NCBI GenBank assembly: GCA_035483935.1
Contig: DATHPK010000110.1
Location: 1-22,218 of the forward strand
Direction of reading: 5' to 3'
From: Bog-473 sp035483935
GTDB taxonomy: Bacteria; Actinomycetota; Acidimicrobiia; Acidimicrobiales; RAAP-2
DNA length: 22,218 nt
Below are positions 1-6,742 of the stretch, one piece after another (within the stretch, counting starts at the first letter, position 1; each line of letters begins with the position of its first letter). Below the pieces are notes generated by a model that made no database searches, was not told the origin of the DNA, and saw only the letters and a list, made by a program, of their open reading frames with translations. The translations under genes and the position numbers were made by a program.

Positions 1-395
1 TCGTCGAGGCCGACCTCGCGCGGGATGGAGCACGACGCTCGCTCGGCCAGCGCCACGAAGACGTCCGCCGCCGCGGCGTAGGCACGGCATTCGAGCAGGC
101 GGGCCAACAGCAGGTCGCGCTCCTCCCAGCCCGCGTAGTCCTCGTCCTCCTCGCTGACGTCGGGACCGGGCAGCAGTCGTTGCGACTTGAGCTCGATCAA
201 AATGGCCGCGAGCAGCAAGAACTCGGACAGCTGATTGACGTCGAGCGTCTCGCGCTGCTCGGTCAGCACCGACACGAAGGCGTCGATCACCGGCAGGAGG
301 GGGATGTCGAGGACGTCGACCTCGTGCGAGGACACCAGGTGCAACAACAGGTCGATCGGACCCTCGAAGACAGGGGTGGACACCGCGTAGGCCAC
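1..395 (-). CDS. scpA: Segregation and condensation protein A (ScpA), N-terminal part
   Basis: ScpA is the kleisin subunit of the SMC-ScpA-ScpB condensin complex that compacts and segregates the chromosome. The reading frame runs off the left edge, leaving about 131 N-terminal residues. It begins V-A-Y-A-V-S-T-P-V-F-E-G-P-I-D-L-L-L-H-L, where FEGPIDLLLHL is the family hallmark, and continues with DINQLSEF-like and AILIELKSQRLLP-like segments that match the SMC-neck-binding region. An in-frame TAA at 405-407 means the GTG at 393-395 is the only possible start near the conserved N-terminus. There is no Shine-Dalgarno sequence. A TAACGT -10-like hexamer ends 6 nt before the GTG, so a leaderless transcript is likely. 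The gene is divergent from trpS. Identification is firm; the C-terminal half is outside the window. Confidence 0.93.
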   Translation of the reverse strand, partial: MAYAVSTPVFEGPIDLLLHLVSSHEVDVLDIPLLPVIDAFVSVLTEQRETLDVNQLSEFLLLAAILIELKSQRLLPGPDVSEEDEDYAGWEERDLLLARLLECRAYAAAADVFVALAERASCSIPREVGLD

Positions 396-401
396 CCGCC
401 G

Positions 402-500
402 ACGTTACCGAACGGCGCCCGGCCTGCGGCGCACCCCTGGCCAGAGCCCCGACGGATGCCCTGGCCAGCGCTCGGAGCCGTCCGCACAGCGCCCTACCAT
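402..500. promoter_or_regulatory. Divergent scpA/trpS promoter region with leaderless-type -10 boxes
   Basis: The short spacer between the scpA and trpS start codons holds a TAnnnT hexamer close to each start. TAACGT on the minus strand (402-407) ends 6 nt before the scpA GTG. TACCAT on the plus strand (495-500) ends 8 nt before the trpS ATG. Neither gene has a Shine-Dalgarno sequence, which fits leaderless transcription from both. I see no good TTGACA-like -35 box on either side, so the call rests on the -10 boxes and their spacing. Confidence 0.4.
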
Positions 501-508
501 GGCGCCCC

Positions 509-1497
509 ATGAACAGGGTCCTCTCCGGCATCGCGCCCTCGGGCAGCTTCACCTTGGGGAACTATCTCGGGGCCCTGCGTCATTGGGTCTCCTTCCAGGA
601 CGGCCACGACGCCTTCTACTGTGTCGTCGACCTCCACGCCCTCACGACCGAGGTCGGGTCGGCCGACCTGCGGGCCAACACGCTGGATGCCGCCCTAACC
701 TCCTGGCCATCGGTCTCGAACCTGATCGCTCCACCCTGTTCGTGCAGAGCCATGTGCCCGAGCACACCCGCCTCACCTGGCTGCTCGAGTGCACGACGGC
801 CATGGGCGAGTTGCGCCGCATGACCCAGTTCAAGGACAAGAGCCGGGAACAGGAGGCGGTGCGGGTCGGGCTGTTCACCTACCCGTGCCTCATGGCGGCC
901 GACATCCTCCTCTACGACGCCGACGCCGTGCCCGTGGGCGACGACCAGCGTCAACACCTCGAGCTCGCCCGCGAGTTGGCCAACCGCTTCAACCACCGCT
1001 ACGGCGAGACCTTCGTCGTCCCGGAGGCCGCTATCCCGGGCACGGCGGCGCGGGTGATGGACCTCCAGCACCCCGAGCGCAAGATGTCCAAATCCGCCGA
1101 CTCCCCGCTCGGAACGGTGGGCCTGCTCGACTCCGACGACGAACTCACACGCAAGGTGCGCAAGGCCGTCACGGACACCGACGGCGACATGCGCTACGAC
1201 CGTGACGAGAAACCGGGACTGGCCAACCTCCTCGAGATCCTGGCTGCGGCCACGGGTCGCACGCCCACAGAAGTGGCAGGCGAGTACACCCGCTATGGCG
1301 ATCTCAAGAACGATGTCGCCGAGGCGCTGGTCGAGCTGCTGCGACCCATCCGCGAACGGCGCACCGCGCTCGAAAACGACCGGGCCTACGTCGACGACGT
1401 GCTGGCTCGCGGCGCCGCGCACGCCCACGAGGTGGCGGCGGCCACCTACGCCCGCGCCGCGGACGCCATGGGGTTGATGCCGGAACCCGGGCACTGA
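509..1497 (+). CDS. trpS: Tryptophanyl-tRNA synthetase, interrupted by an apparent one-base frameshift
   Basis: TrpS is the class I synthetase that charges tRNA(Trp) with tryptophan in the cytoplasm. The first segment, from ATG 509, carries the HIGH-type motif in SGIAPSGSFTLGNYLGALRHW and runs in frame to about 694. From 697 the next frame continues the family sequence with LLAIGLEPDRSTLFVQSHV, then GDDQRQHLELARELANRFN, the KMSKS loop in RKMSKSADSP and the C-terminal helical part, stopping at 1495-1497. Aligned with the usual spacing (DTLALYLACGIDP in E. coli), exactly one base is missing around 689-696, in the run gccgccctaac. The repaired protein would be about 330 residues, the normal length. 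All other conserved parts are intact. Because the enzyme is essential, an assembly or sequencing error is as likely as a real mutation. If real, another TrpS must exist elsewhere in the genome. Confidence 0.9.
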
Positions 1498-1553
1498 ACC
1501 TGCCGGCCCCTCGGCGGGGGTTCACGGGGCCGCGAAGAGGGAAAGAGGATGGC

Positions 1554-2120
1554 ATGACGACCTTTGCCGACCGCCCCCACACCGCCGTCCTCGTCATCGA
1601 CGTGCAGAATGGCGTCGCCGCAAGCACCTACGGACGCGAGGAGGTCGTGGCCAACATCGATCGCCTTGTCGAACGCGCCCGGCAGGAGCACGTCCCCGTC
1701 GTCTGGGTCCAGGACTGCGGCGGCGACCGGGCCCACGGCAGCAACCCGTGGCGCATCGTGCCCGAGCTCTCCCCCGCCGACGGCGACCCGCAGGTCGACA
1801 AGCTCTATGGCGACTCCTTCGAGGACACCGCGCTCGAGGAGGTGTTGGCCGGGCTCGGCGTCGGCCGTCTCGTGGTGGCCGGCATGCAGACCGATGCCTG
1901 CGTGCGCAACACCCTGCATGGCGCCTTCGTGCGCGGCTACGACACGACGCTGGTCGGCGACGCCCACACCACCGAGGACAACACCGCCTACGGTGCGCCG
2001 CCGCCCGCCCAGGTCATCGCGCACACCAACCTCTACTGGCAATACCAGGAGGCGCCGGGCCGCACCGCCGGCACCGTGGCCACCGCCAACGTCGACTTCG
2101 GGCAGGCGCGCGCGAACTAG
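1554..2120 (+). CDS. Isochorismatase-family cysteine hydrolase
   Basis: This 188-residue protein belongs to the isochorismatase-like superfamily, which hydrolyses amide, imide or vinyl-ether bonds (nicotinamidases, ureidoacrylate and other amidohydrolases). The catalytic triad is visible as Asp16 in VLVIDVQNG, Lys83 in DKLYGDSF and Cys116 in MQTDACVRNT. The preceding VVAG and the cis-peptide region also fit. The length is typical for a stand-alone hydrolase. ATG 1554 follows a GAGG-type ribosome binding site after a 56-nt gap from trpS. The stop codon TAG (2118-2120) overlaps the stop of the convergent metalloprotease gene in a CTAG. The substrate cannot be told from the sequence, since nothing nearby names a pathway. 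Family assignment is firm and the specific activity unknown. Confidence 0.88.
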   Translation: MTTFADRPHTAVLVIDVQNGVAASTYGREEVVANIDRLVERARQEHVPVVWVQDCGGDRAHGSNPWRIVPELSPADGDPQVDKLYGDSFEDTALEEVLAGLGVGRLVVAGMQTDACVRNTLHGAFVRGYDTTLVGDAHTTEDNTAYGAPPPAQVIAHTNLYWQYQEAPGRTAGTVATANVDFGQARAN

Positions 2121-2863
2121 ACGCCCAGGACGCGCCCCCACCAGCTGTAGATCTCGTTGAACAGCCAGGTGATCGGGCCCGTGTGCCCGTTGTTGTCCAG
2201 GAAGAAATTCAGGACCACGAGGCCGAGGAGAATCGGCATCGTGTACTGGCGGTAGCGCAGGTAGGTCGGCCACCAGCTCCGTGGGAGCATCCGCTCGAAG
2301 AGGACCGAGCCATCGAGGGGCGGCAACGGGATCATGTTGAACACGAACAGGCCCACGTTGACCACGCCCGCGAAGAAGAGGATCTGAGCCGAGGTCGACC
2401 ACTGCGTCAGGGTTATCCAGTTCGGCGGCAGGTCCGGCCGCGCGAAGTGGATGAACAGCACCGCGAACAGCGCGGCCAGCACCACGTTGACGAAGGGCCC
2501 GGCCAGCGAGACCACCACGCCCTGGTTGCGCGGGCTCCGGAGGAGCCCCACGTTCACCGGCACCGGCTTGGCCCACCCGAACACCCCGATGCCACTCAAG
2601 GAGAGCAGCGCCGGGACGATCAGGGTGCCGACGGGGTCGACGTGCACGACCGGGTTCAGGCTGAGACGGCCCGCCCGCTTCGCGGTGTCGTCACCGAACG
2701 CGTTGGCCACGAAGCCGTGCGAGACCTCGTGGAGGATGATCGAGGGAACGACGACGCAGAAGATGATGATCTCCTGCTTGCTGATGTTGTGGTGGGCGAC
2801 CAGCGCGATGACGAGGACGGCGATCGCAAGGACCCACAGCGTCGCCTTGGTCCGCTGATCCAT
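2117..2863 (-). CDS. Site-2-protease-type (M50) membrane metallopeptidase
   Basis: This 248-residue integral membrane protein belongs to peptidase family M50, which cleaves substrates within the membrane, often in regulated intramembrane proteolysis. The zinc-binding HExxH is H45-E46-V-S-H49 in ILHEVSHGF. The third ligand is in NMIPLPPLDGS (D184), the family's NxxPxPxLDG motif, and GWAKPVPVN (96-104) is also characteristic. There are about five to six hydrophobic segments. The compact form without a PDZ domain matches the short group of bacterial homologues. ATG 2863 was chosen because a GGGGAGG Shine-Dalgarno lies 6 nt upstream and hydrophobic family sequence begins directly after it. It follows the DksA-like gene by 43 nt on the same strand. 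Substrate unknown. Confidence 0.9.
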   Translation of the reverse strand: MDQRTKATLWVLAIAVLVIALVAHHNISKQEIIIFCVVVPSIILHEVSHGFVANAFGDDTAKRAGRLSLNPVVHVDPVGTLIVPALLSLSGIGVFGWAKPVPVNVGLLRSPRNQGVVVSLAGPFVNVVLAALFAVLFIHFARPDLPPNWITLTQWSTSAQILFFAGVVNVGLFVFNMIPLPPLDGSVLFERMLPRSWWPTYLRYRQYTMPILLGLVVLNFFLDNNGHTGPITWLFNEIYSWWGRVLGV

Positions 2864-2906
2864 CGGCCGCCTCCCCGAGGAGGCTCCGGGCGAGCGCACA
2901 GGAGAC

Positions 2907-3263
2907 CTAGTGCTTGGCGGCGTCGACGATGCAGAGACGGGCCGCCGGCATTGCCTCGAGGCGCGGCGAGCCGATGGGCTTGCCGCACACCTCACAGAGG
3001 CCGTAGGTCCCGTCCGCCAGGCGCTGCAGGGCGGCCTCGACCTCGTCGAGGGTCTCGCGCAGCTCCGTCGCCAGCCGCTCCGCCTCGCCCCGCTCCGCCG
3101 TCACCTGGCTGGAGTCCGCAAAGTTGGAGTCGTAGTTGAGGCCACTCCCCTGGTCTGCGAAGCCCAGCTCCGTCAACTGGGCCTGCAGATGGGCACGCTC
3201 GTTGCGCAGGAGCTCCGCGAAGTCGACGTCGGCAGTCTCGGCCGTGGGGGCCTCGTTCGGCAT
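2907..3263 (-). CDS. DksA/TraR-type C4 zinc-finger-like protein with incomplete finger
   Basis: The 118-residue protein has the DksA/TraR layout: a charged helical hairpin (residues about 14-82, with the SSQVTAERGEAERLATELRE pattern) followed by a short finger. Members bind RNA polymerase through the secondary channel or act as small regulators. The finger shows C90-EV-C93, then GSPRLEAMPAARLC with C111. The fourth position, normally Cys three residues later, is D114 (C-I-V-D). The protein ends seven residues after C111 with AAKH. Zinc binding may therefore be weakened or use Asp or the terminal His. ATG 3263 has no Shine-Dalgarno; TAGCAT (3270-3275, minus strand) ends 6 nt before it, so a leaderless start is plausible. 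The gene begins 4 nt after xerD, and the metalloprotease follows it. Confidence 0.8.
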   Translation of the reverse strand: MPNEAPTAETADVDFAELLRNERAHLQAQLTELGFADQGSGLNYDSNFADSSQVTAERGEAERLATELRETLDEVEAALQRLADGTYGLCEVCGKPIGSPRLEAMPAARLCIVDAAKH

Positions 3264-3267
3264 GGGG

Positions 3268-4254
3268 TCATGCTACGCGGTCCCTCCCCCCTTTGGTTCC
3301 CGCACGGGGGTGGGCGCCCTCGTAGGCGCGGCGCAGGTGTTCGGGCGAAACCTTCGTGTAGCGCTGGGTCGTGGCGATCGAGGCGTGGCCCAGTAGCTCC
3401 TGCACCACCCGCACATCGGCCCCCCGCCCGAGCATGTGTGTGGCGCAGGAATGGCGCAGTACGTGGGGGCTCACCTTCTCCTCCAGGCCGACCCGGCCGG
3501 CGTACTTCTTCACCACACCGAAGGCACCCACACGGGTGAGGCGCCCGCCCCGGGCGTTGAGGAAGACGGCCTCGGCGTCGCTGCGGCGCCGCCACTTCTT
3601 GGGCACCAACAGCGGCCTCCCGTCCCCCGAAAGCCAGTCGGCCAGGGCAAGACGGGCCAGCTGCCCCAGGGGGACGACCCGTTCCTTGTCGCCCTTGCCG
3701 AGCACGCGTACCAGGGGCATGCCGCGACCCTGCTCGTCGACCGCCTCCGCCACGTCGCCGAGGTTCAGTCCGACCGCCTCGCTCACCCGCGCCCCGGTCC
3801 CGTAGAGCACTTCGAGGAGCGCTCGGTCGCGCAGCACGGCCGGACCGGTCCCCACGACCGCGCCGAGGAGCCGCTCGATCTCCTCTTCGCTGAGCGCCTT
3901 GGGCAGCAGGTCGGACACCGAGACCGACGGCAGGTCGGCCGCCGGGTCCTCGTCGCGGCGGCCCTCCTCGACGAGGAAGCGGTAGAAGCCACGGATGCTC
4001 GAATGGGCGCGCGCCACCGACGCCTTGCTGTGCGACCCCCGCAACTCCGCGAGATACGCCGCCACGTCGGACGCCGACGCCGAATCCATGTCGCGCTTGC
4101 CGCGCTCTCCGAGCCACGCACCGAACGCCGCCAGGTCGCGTCGGTACGCCGCCAGCGTGCGCGGCGAGCGGCCACGTTCGACCTCGAGCCACGAGAGGTA
4201 CTCGTCCGCCGCCCGGGTCAACGGCCGCGGTGGCGACCCGGCCGGCGAGCTCAC
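3268..4254 (-). CDS. xerD: Tyrosine recombinase XerD/XerC type
   Basis: This 328-residue site-specific recombinase is of the Xer family, which resolves chromosome dimers at dif. The N-terminal SAM-like core-binding domain spans about residues 10-98. The catalytic domain shows R156 in YGTGARVSE, K187 in VLGKGDKERVVP, H264 and R267 in SPHVLRHSCATHML, H290 in LLGHASIATTQRYTKV and the nucleophile Y299. All catalytic residues are present. The GTG start at 4254 overlaps the TGA of the Nudix gene (GTGA), indicating translational coupling. The order pyrG-Nudix-xerD is the same as Rv1699-Rv1701 in M. tuberculosis, which supports the XerD assignment over a phage integrase. A final choice between XerC and XerD would need a tree. 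Confidence 0.92.
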   Translation of the reverse strand: MSSPAGSPPRPLTRAADEYLSWLEVERGRSPRTLAAYRRDLAAFGAWLGERGKRDMDSASASDVAAYLAELRGSHSKASVARAHSSIRGFYRFLVEEGRRDEDPAADLPSVSVSDLLPKALSEEEIERLLGAVVGTGPAVLRDRALLEVLYGTGARVSEAVGLNLGDVAEAVDEQGRGMPLVRVLGKGDKERVVPLGQLARLALADWLSGDGRPLLVPKKWRRRSDAEAVFLNARGGRLTRVGAFGVVKKYAGRVGLEEKVSPHVLRHSCATHMLGRGADVRVVQELLGHASIATTQRYTKVSPEHLRRAYEGAHPRAGTKGGRDRVA

Positions 4255-4820
4255 GGCCGGTGCCCCGACGACACCAGGCGCTCACGGGCCAAGAGGAGTC
4301 CGAGCACCGTGGTCTCGTCCTTGAGCGTCCCGTCCTCGATCAACGAGTCCACGTCGGCGAGCGCCACCCGCTCGACCGTCATGAACCCCTCCTCGATCCC
4401 GTCGGGTCGGCTCGCGACCGCCGTGAGCCCGGTCGCGAGGAAGATCGTCGTGTGTTGGTCGCTCACCCCCGGCGTGTTCCACGTCCCGATCAGCCGCTCG
4501 TACCGTGCCGCCTCGAGCCCGGCCTCCTCGGCCAGCTCGCGCCGGGCCGTGGCCTCCTCGGACTCGTCGTCCTTGTCGCGCGTGCCCGCCACGATCTCGA
4601 GCACCATTGCGTCGACCGCCGCCCGGTACTGGCGCACCAGCGTCACCGTGCCGTCGTCGTGCAGCGGCACGACAGTGACGGCACCGGGGTGGCGGATGAC
4701 GAAGCGGTCGAACGGGTTGCCATCGGGATCCACCAGATGGAAGCGGTCGACCCTGAAGAGCCACGCCTTGAGGAGCTCCTCTTCCGAGACGCGGCGAAAC
4801 CCCCGGTCCGGATCCGCCAC
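4251..4820 (-). CDS. Nudix hydrolase, ADP-ribose pyrophosphatase type
   Basis: The 189-residue protein carries a Nudix box at about residues 79-102, G-T-R-D-K-D-D-E followed by RELAEEAGL, preceded by VLEIVAG as in ADP-ribose pyrophosphatases. These enzymes hydrolyse ADP-ribose to AMP and ribose 5-phosphate with Mg2+. The box is 24 rather than 23 residues long, with one extra residue between the Gly and the Glu, but the catalytic REUxEE core is intact. The upstream beta strands (GAVTVVPLHDDGTVTLVRQYR) are typical. GTG 4820 lies 4 nt after the pyrG stop, and the gene overlaps xerD by four bases, so the three are probably one operon. The position matches Rv1700. Substrate specificity is inferred from family and synteny. 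Confidence 0.88.
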   Translation of the reverse strand: MADPDRGFRRVSEEELLKAWLFRVDRFHLVDPDGNPFDRFVIRHPGAVTVVPLHDDGTVTLVRQYRAAVDAMVLEIVAGTRDKDDESEEATARRELAEEAGLEAARYERLIGTWNTPGVSDQHTTIFLATGLTAVASRPDGIEEGFMTVERVALADVDSLIEDGTLKDETTVLGLLLARERLVSSGHRP

Positions 4821-4824
4821 CGGA

Positions 4825-6474
4825 CTAGGTGACGACGTCGAGGTTGTCGAGATCGAGCAGGTGCGGCTCGCGGCCGTCCGCTCGCTCGAGCGCAGCGCCC
4901 ACCAGCTCGCGGAAGAGCGGGTGGGCCCGGTCGGGCCTGCTCTTGAACTCGGGGTGCGCCTGCGTCGCCACCCAGTACGGGTGGTCCTCCAGCTCCACGA
5001 ACTCCACCAGGCGCCCGTCGGGCGAGAGGCCGGAGCACACGAGCCCCACCGCCTCGAGCCGCGCCTTGTACTTGTTGTTGAACTCGAAGCGGTGGCGGTG
5101 GCGCTCCGTGACGGCGAGGGTGCCGTACGCCTCAGCCACCTTGGAGCCCGGCAGCAGCGCGGCCTGGTACGAGCCGAGCCGCATGGTGCCACCCTTGTCG
5201 GTCACCTCGGCCTGGTCGGGCATGAGGTCGATCACCAGATGGTGGGACATGCTGTCGAACTCGCGTGAGTTCGCATCGTCCAGTCCGGCCAGCTCCCGGG
5301 CCACCGAGATCACCATCACGTGCAGGCCCAGGCACAACCCGAGGCAGGGAATGCCTTGTTCCCGGGCATAGCCGGCCGCCGCCACCATGCCCTCGATCCC
5401 CCGCGCGCCGAAGCCGCCGGGAATGACGATGCCGTCGAGGCCGCGCAGGCGGTCCGTGGCGAGCAGGTCGGGCACCAGTTCAGCGTCGATCCAGTCGAGA
5501 TCCACCCCCGCCCCGTAGTGGAACCCCGAGTGGCGCAACGCCTCGACGACCGACATGTAGGCGTCGGGCATGTTGACGTACTTGCCGACGATGCCGATCT
5601 TGACCCGCCGCGTGAGCGACTCCACGCGCTGCACGACCGACTCCCACTCGGAGATGTCGATCTGGTGCGTCGACTCGTCGATGCCGAGCGTGCGGCACAC
5701 GTAAGCATCGAGCCCCTGCTCGTGCAGCACGAGCGGGATCTCGTAGATGCTCGGGGCATCCACCGCGGACACGACGGCGTCGATCGGGACGTCACACTGC
5801 AACGAGATCTTGCGCTTGAGGCTCTCGGAGATCGGCTTGTCGCTGCGGCAGACGATCACGTCGGGCTGGATACCACGACTGCGCAGTTCGGTGACCGAGT
5901 GCTGCGTCGGCTTCGTCTTCTGCTCCCCCGACACGAGGTACGGCACCAGCGTCAGGTGCACGTAGCAGACGTTGTCGCGACCGATATCCCGGCGGAACTG
6001 CCGGATCGCCTCGATGAACGGCACGATCTCGATGTCACCGACCGTTCCGCCGATCTCCACGATGACCACGTCGATGTCCTCGTCGGCGAGGCGATGGATG
6101 CGGTCCTTGATCTCGTCGGTCACGTGCGGGATCACCTGCACCGTGCGTCCGAGGAAGTCGCCGCGGCGCTCCTTCGCGATCACCGAGCTGTAGATGCCGC
6201 CCGTCGTCGTGTTGGAACGCTTCGAGAGATTCTCGTCGATGAACCGCTCGTAGTGACCGAGGTCGAGGTCCGTCTCGCCTCCGTCCTCGGTGACGAACAC
6301 CTCACCGTGCTCGCCCGGGTTCATGGTCCCCGGGTCCACGTTGATGTACGGATCGAGCTTGCACATTGTCACGCGCAGGCCCCGGCACTTGAGGAGTCGG
6401 CCGAGCGAAGAGGCGGTGAGGCCCTTGCCGAGGGAGCTCGAGACTCCGCCGGTCACGAAGATGAACTTGCTCAC
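4825..6474 (-). CDS. pyrG: CTP synthase (glutamine-hydrolysing)
   Basis: PyrG converts UTP to CTP using ATP and ammonia from glutamine, the last step of pyrimidine nucleotide synthesis. The amidoligase domain begins SKFIFVTGGVSSSLGKG (P-loop at 9-18) and includes KLDPYINVDPGTMNP, EDGGETDLDLGHYERF and VEIGGTVGDIE. The C-terminal class I glutaminase has the nucleophile C381 in GLCLGLH, with His507 and Glu509 in ATQAHPEF. The length of 549 residues is normal. I chose GTG 6474 because conserved sequence starts there and a GAAGG-type site precedes it. An in-frame ATG at 6510 would add 12 non-conserved residues. A TATCGT hexamer (6525-6530, minus strand) could be the -10 box. The long upstream spacer contains repeated dyads, noted separately. 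Confidence 0.96.
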   Translation of the reverse strand: MSKFIFVTGGVSSSLGKGLTASSLGRLLKCRGLRVTMCKLDPYINVDPGTMNPGEHGEVFVTEDGGETDLDLGHYERFIDENLSKRSNTTTGGIYSSVIAKERRGDFLGRTVQVIPHVTDEIKDRIHRLADEDIDVVIVEIGGTVGDIEIVPFIEAIRQFRRDIGRDNVCYVHLTLVPYLVSGEQKTKPTQHSVTELRSRGIQPDVIVCRSDKPISESLKRKISLQCDVPIDAVVSAVDAPSIYEIPLVLHEQGLDAYVCRTLGIDESTHQIDISEWESVVQRVESLTRRVKIGIVGKYVNMPDAYMSVVEALRHSGFHYGAGVDLDWIDAELVPDLLATDRLRGLDGIVIPGGFGARGIEGMVAAAGYAREQGIPCLGLCLGLHVMVISVARELAGLDDANSREFDSMSHHLVIDLMPDQAEVTDKGGTMRLGSYQAALLPGSKVAEAYGTLAVTERHRHRFEFNNKYKARLEAVGLVCSGLSPDGRLVEFVELEDHPYWVATQAHPEFKSRPDRAHPLFRELVGAALERADGREPHLLDLDNLDVVT

Positions 6475-6613
6475 GCCGCCTTCGGGGCGCCGAGCATCGC
6501 CTCGGAGCATCGGTGCACCCGACCACGATAATCGATCGGCGTGACATCCGGCGCGGACCCATCCCCCATGCGGCAGCACCACGTAGCCCAACTACGACTG
6601 CATACGGCCACCG

Positions 6614-6678
6614 CCTTATGGGTTCCGCCGTTGCTCCATAAGGGTCCGCCTCATGGTTCTGGGTCCGACGCCATAAGG
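6614..6678. repeat. Two 35-nt-spaced copies of a CCTTATGG/CCATAAGG inverted repeat
   Basis: The recN-pyrG spacer contains CCTTATGG (6614-6621), its exact reverse complement CCATAAGG (6636-6643), the variant CCTCATGG (6649-6656) and a second CCATAAGG (6671-6678). Both inverted pairs have the same 14-nt spacing, and the pairs repeat with a 35-nt period. This is visible directly in the sequence. The function is unknown. The repeats could be operator half-sites for pyrG, about 95-155 nt upstream of its likely -10 box, or tandem hairpins in the 3' tail of the recN transcript. Confidence 0.65.
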
Positions 6679-6700
6679 GCGGCCCCGTATACAGGGCCGC
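6679..6700 (-). terminator. GC-rich hairpin downstream of recN
   Basis: GCGGCCC and GGGCCGC form a perfect 7-bp stem around the 8-nt loop CGTATACA, starting 42 nt beyond the recN stop on the minus strand. There is no T-tract, as is common for actinobacterial hairpin terminators. The role as recN terminator is inferred from position. It adjoins the CCTTATGG repeat array. Confidence 0.4.
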
Positions 6701-6742
6701 GCCGATCCGGGGAGACGGCGCCGGCTCGGCCAGACAACTGAC

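Noticed and set aside
689..700. Programmed ribosomal frameshift in trpS
   Set aside because: The junction gccgccctaac does not allow tandem slippage of paired codons, and no TrpS of this kind is known to need recoding.
1500..1530. Weak CCCC/GGGG hairpin between trpS and the isochorismatase gene as a terminator
   Set aside because: The stem is only about four to five pairs without a T-tract, and the genes are 56 nt apart on the same strand.
1446..3139. Long open frames on the opposite strands of the isochorismatase, metalloprotease, TrpS and XerD genes (some above 300 codons)
   Set aside because: They are Arg/Pro/Gly/His-rich antisense translations typical of high-GC DNA and lie wholly over genes with clear family motifs.
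3268..4254. Phage or integrative-element integrase instead of XerD
   Set aside because: The gene overlaps the Nudix gene in a conserved housekeeping operon, has Xer length and motifs, and there is no adjacent tRNA or att repeat.
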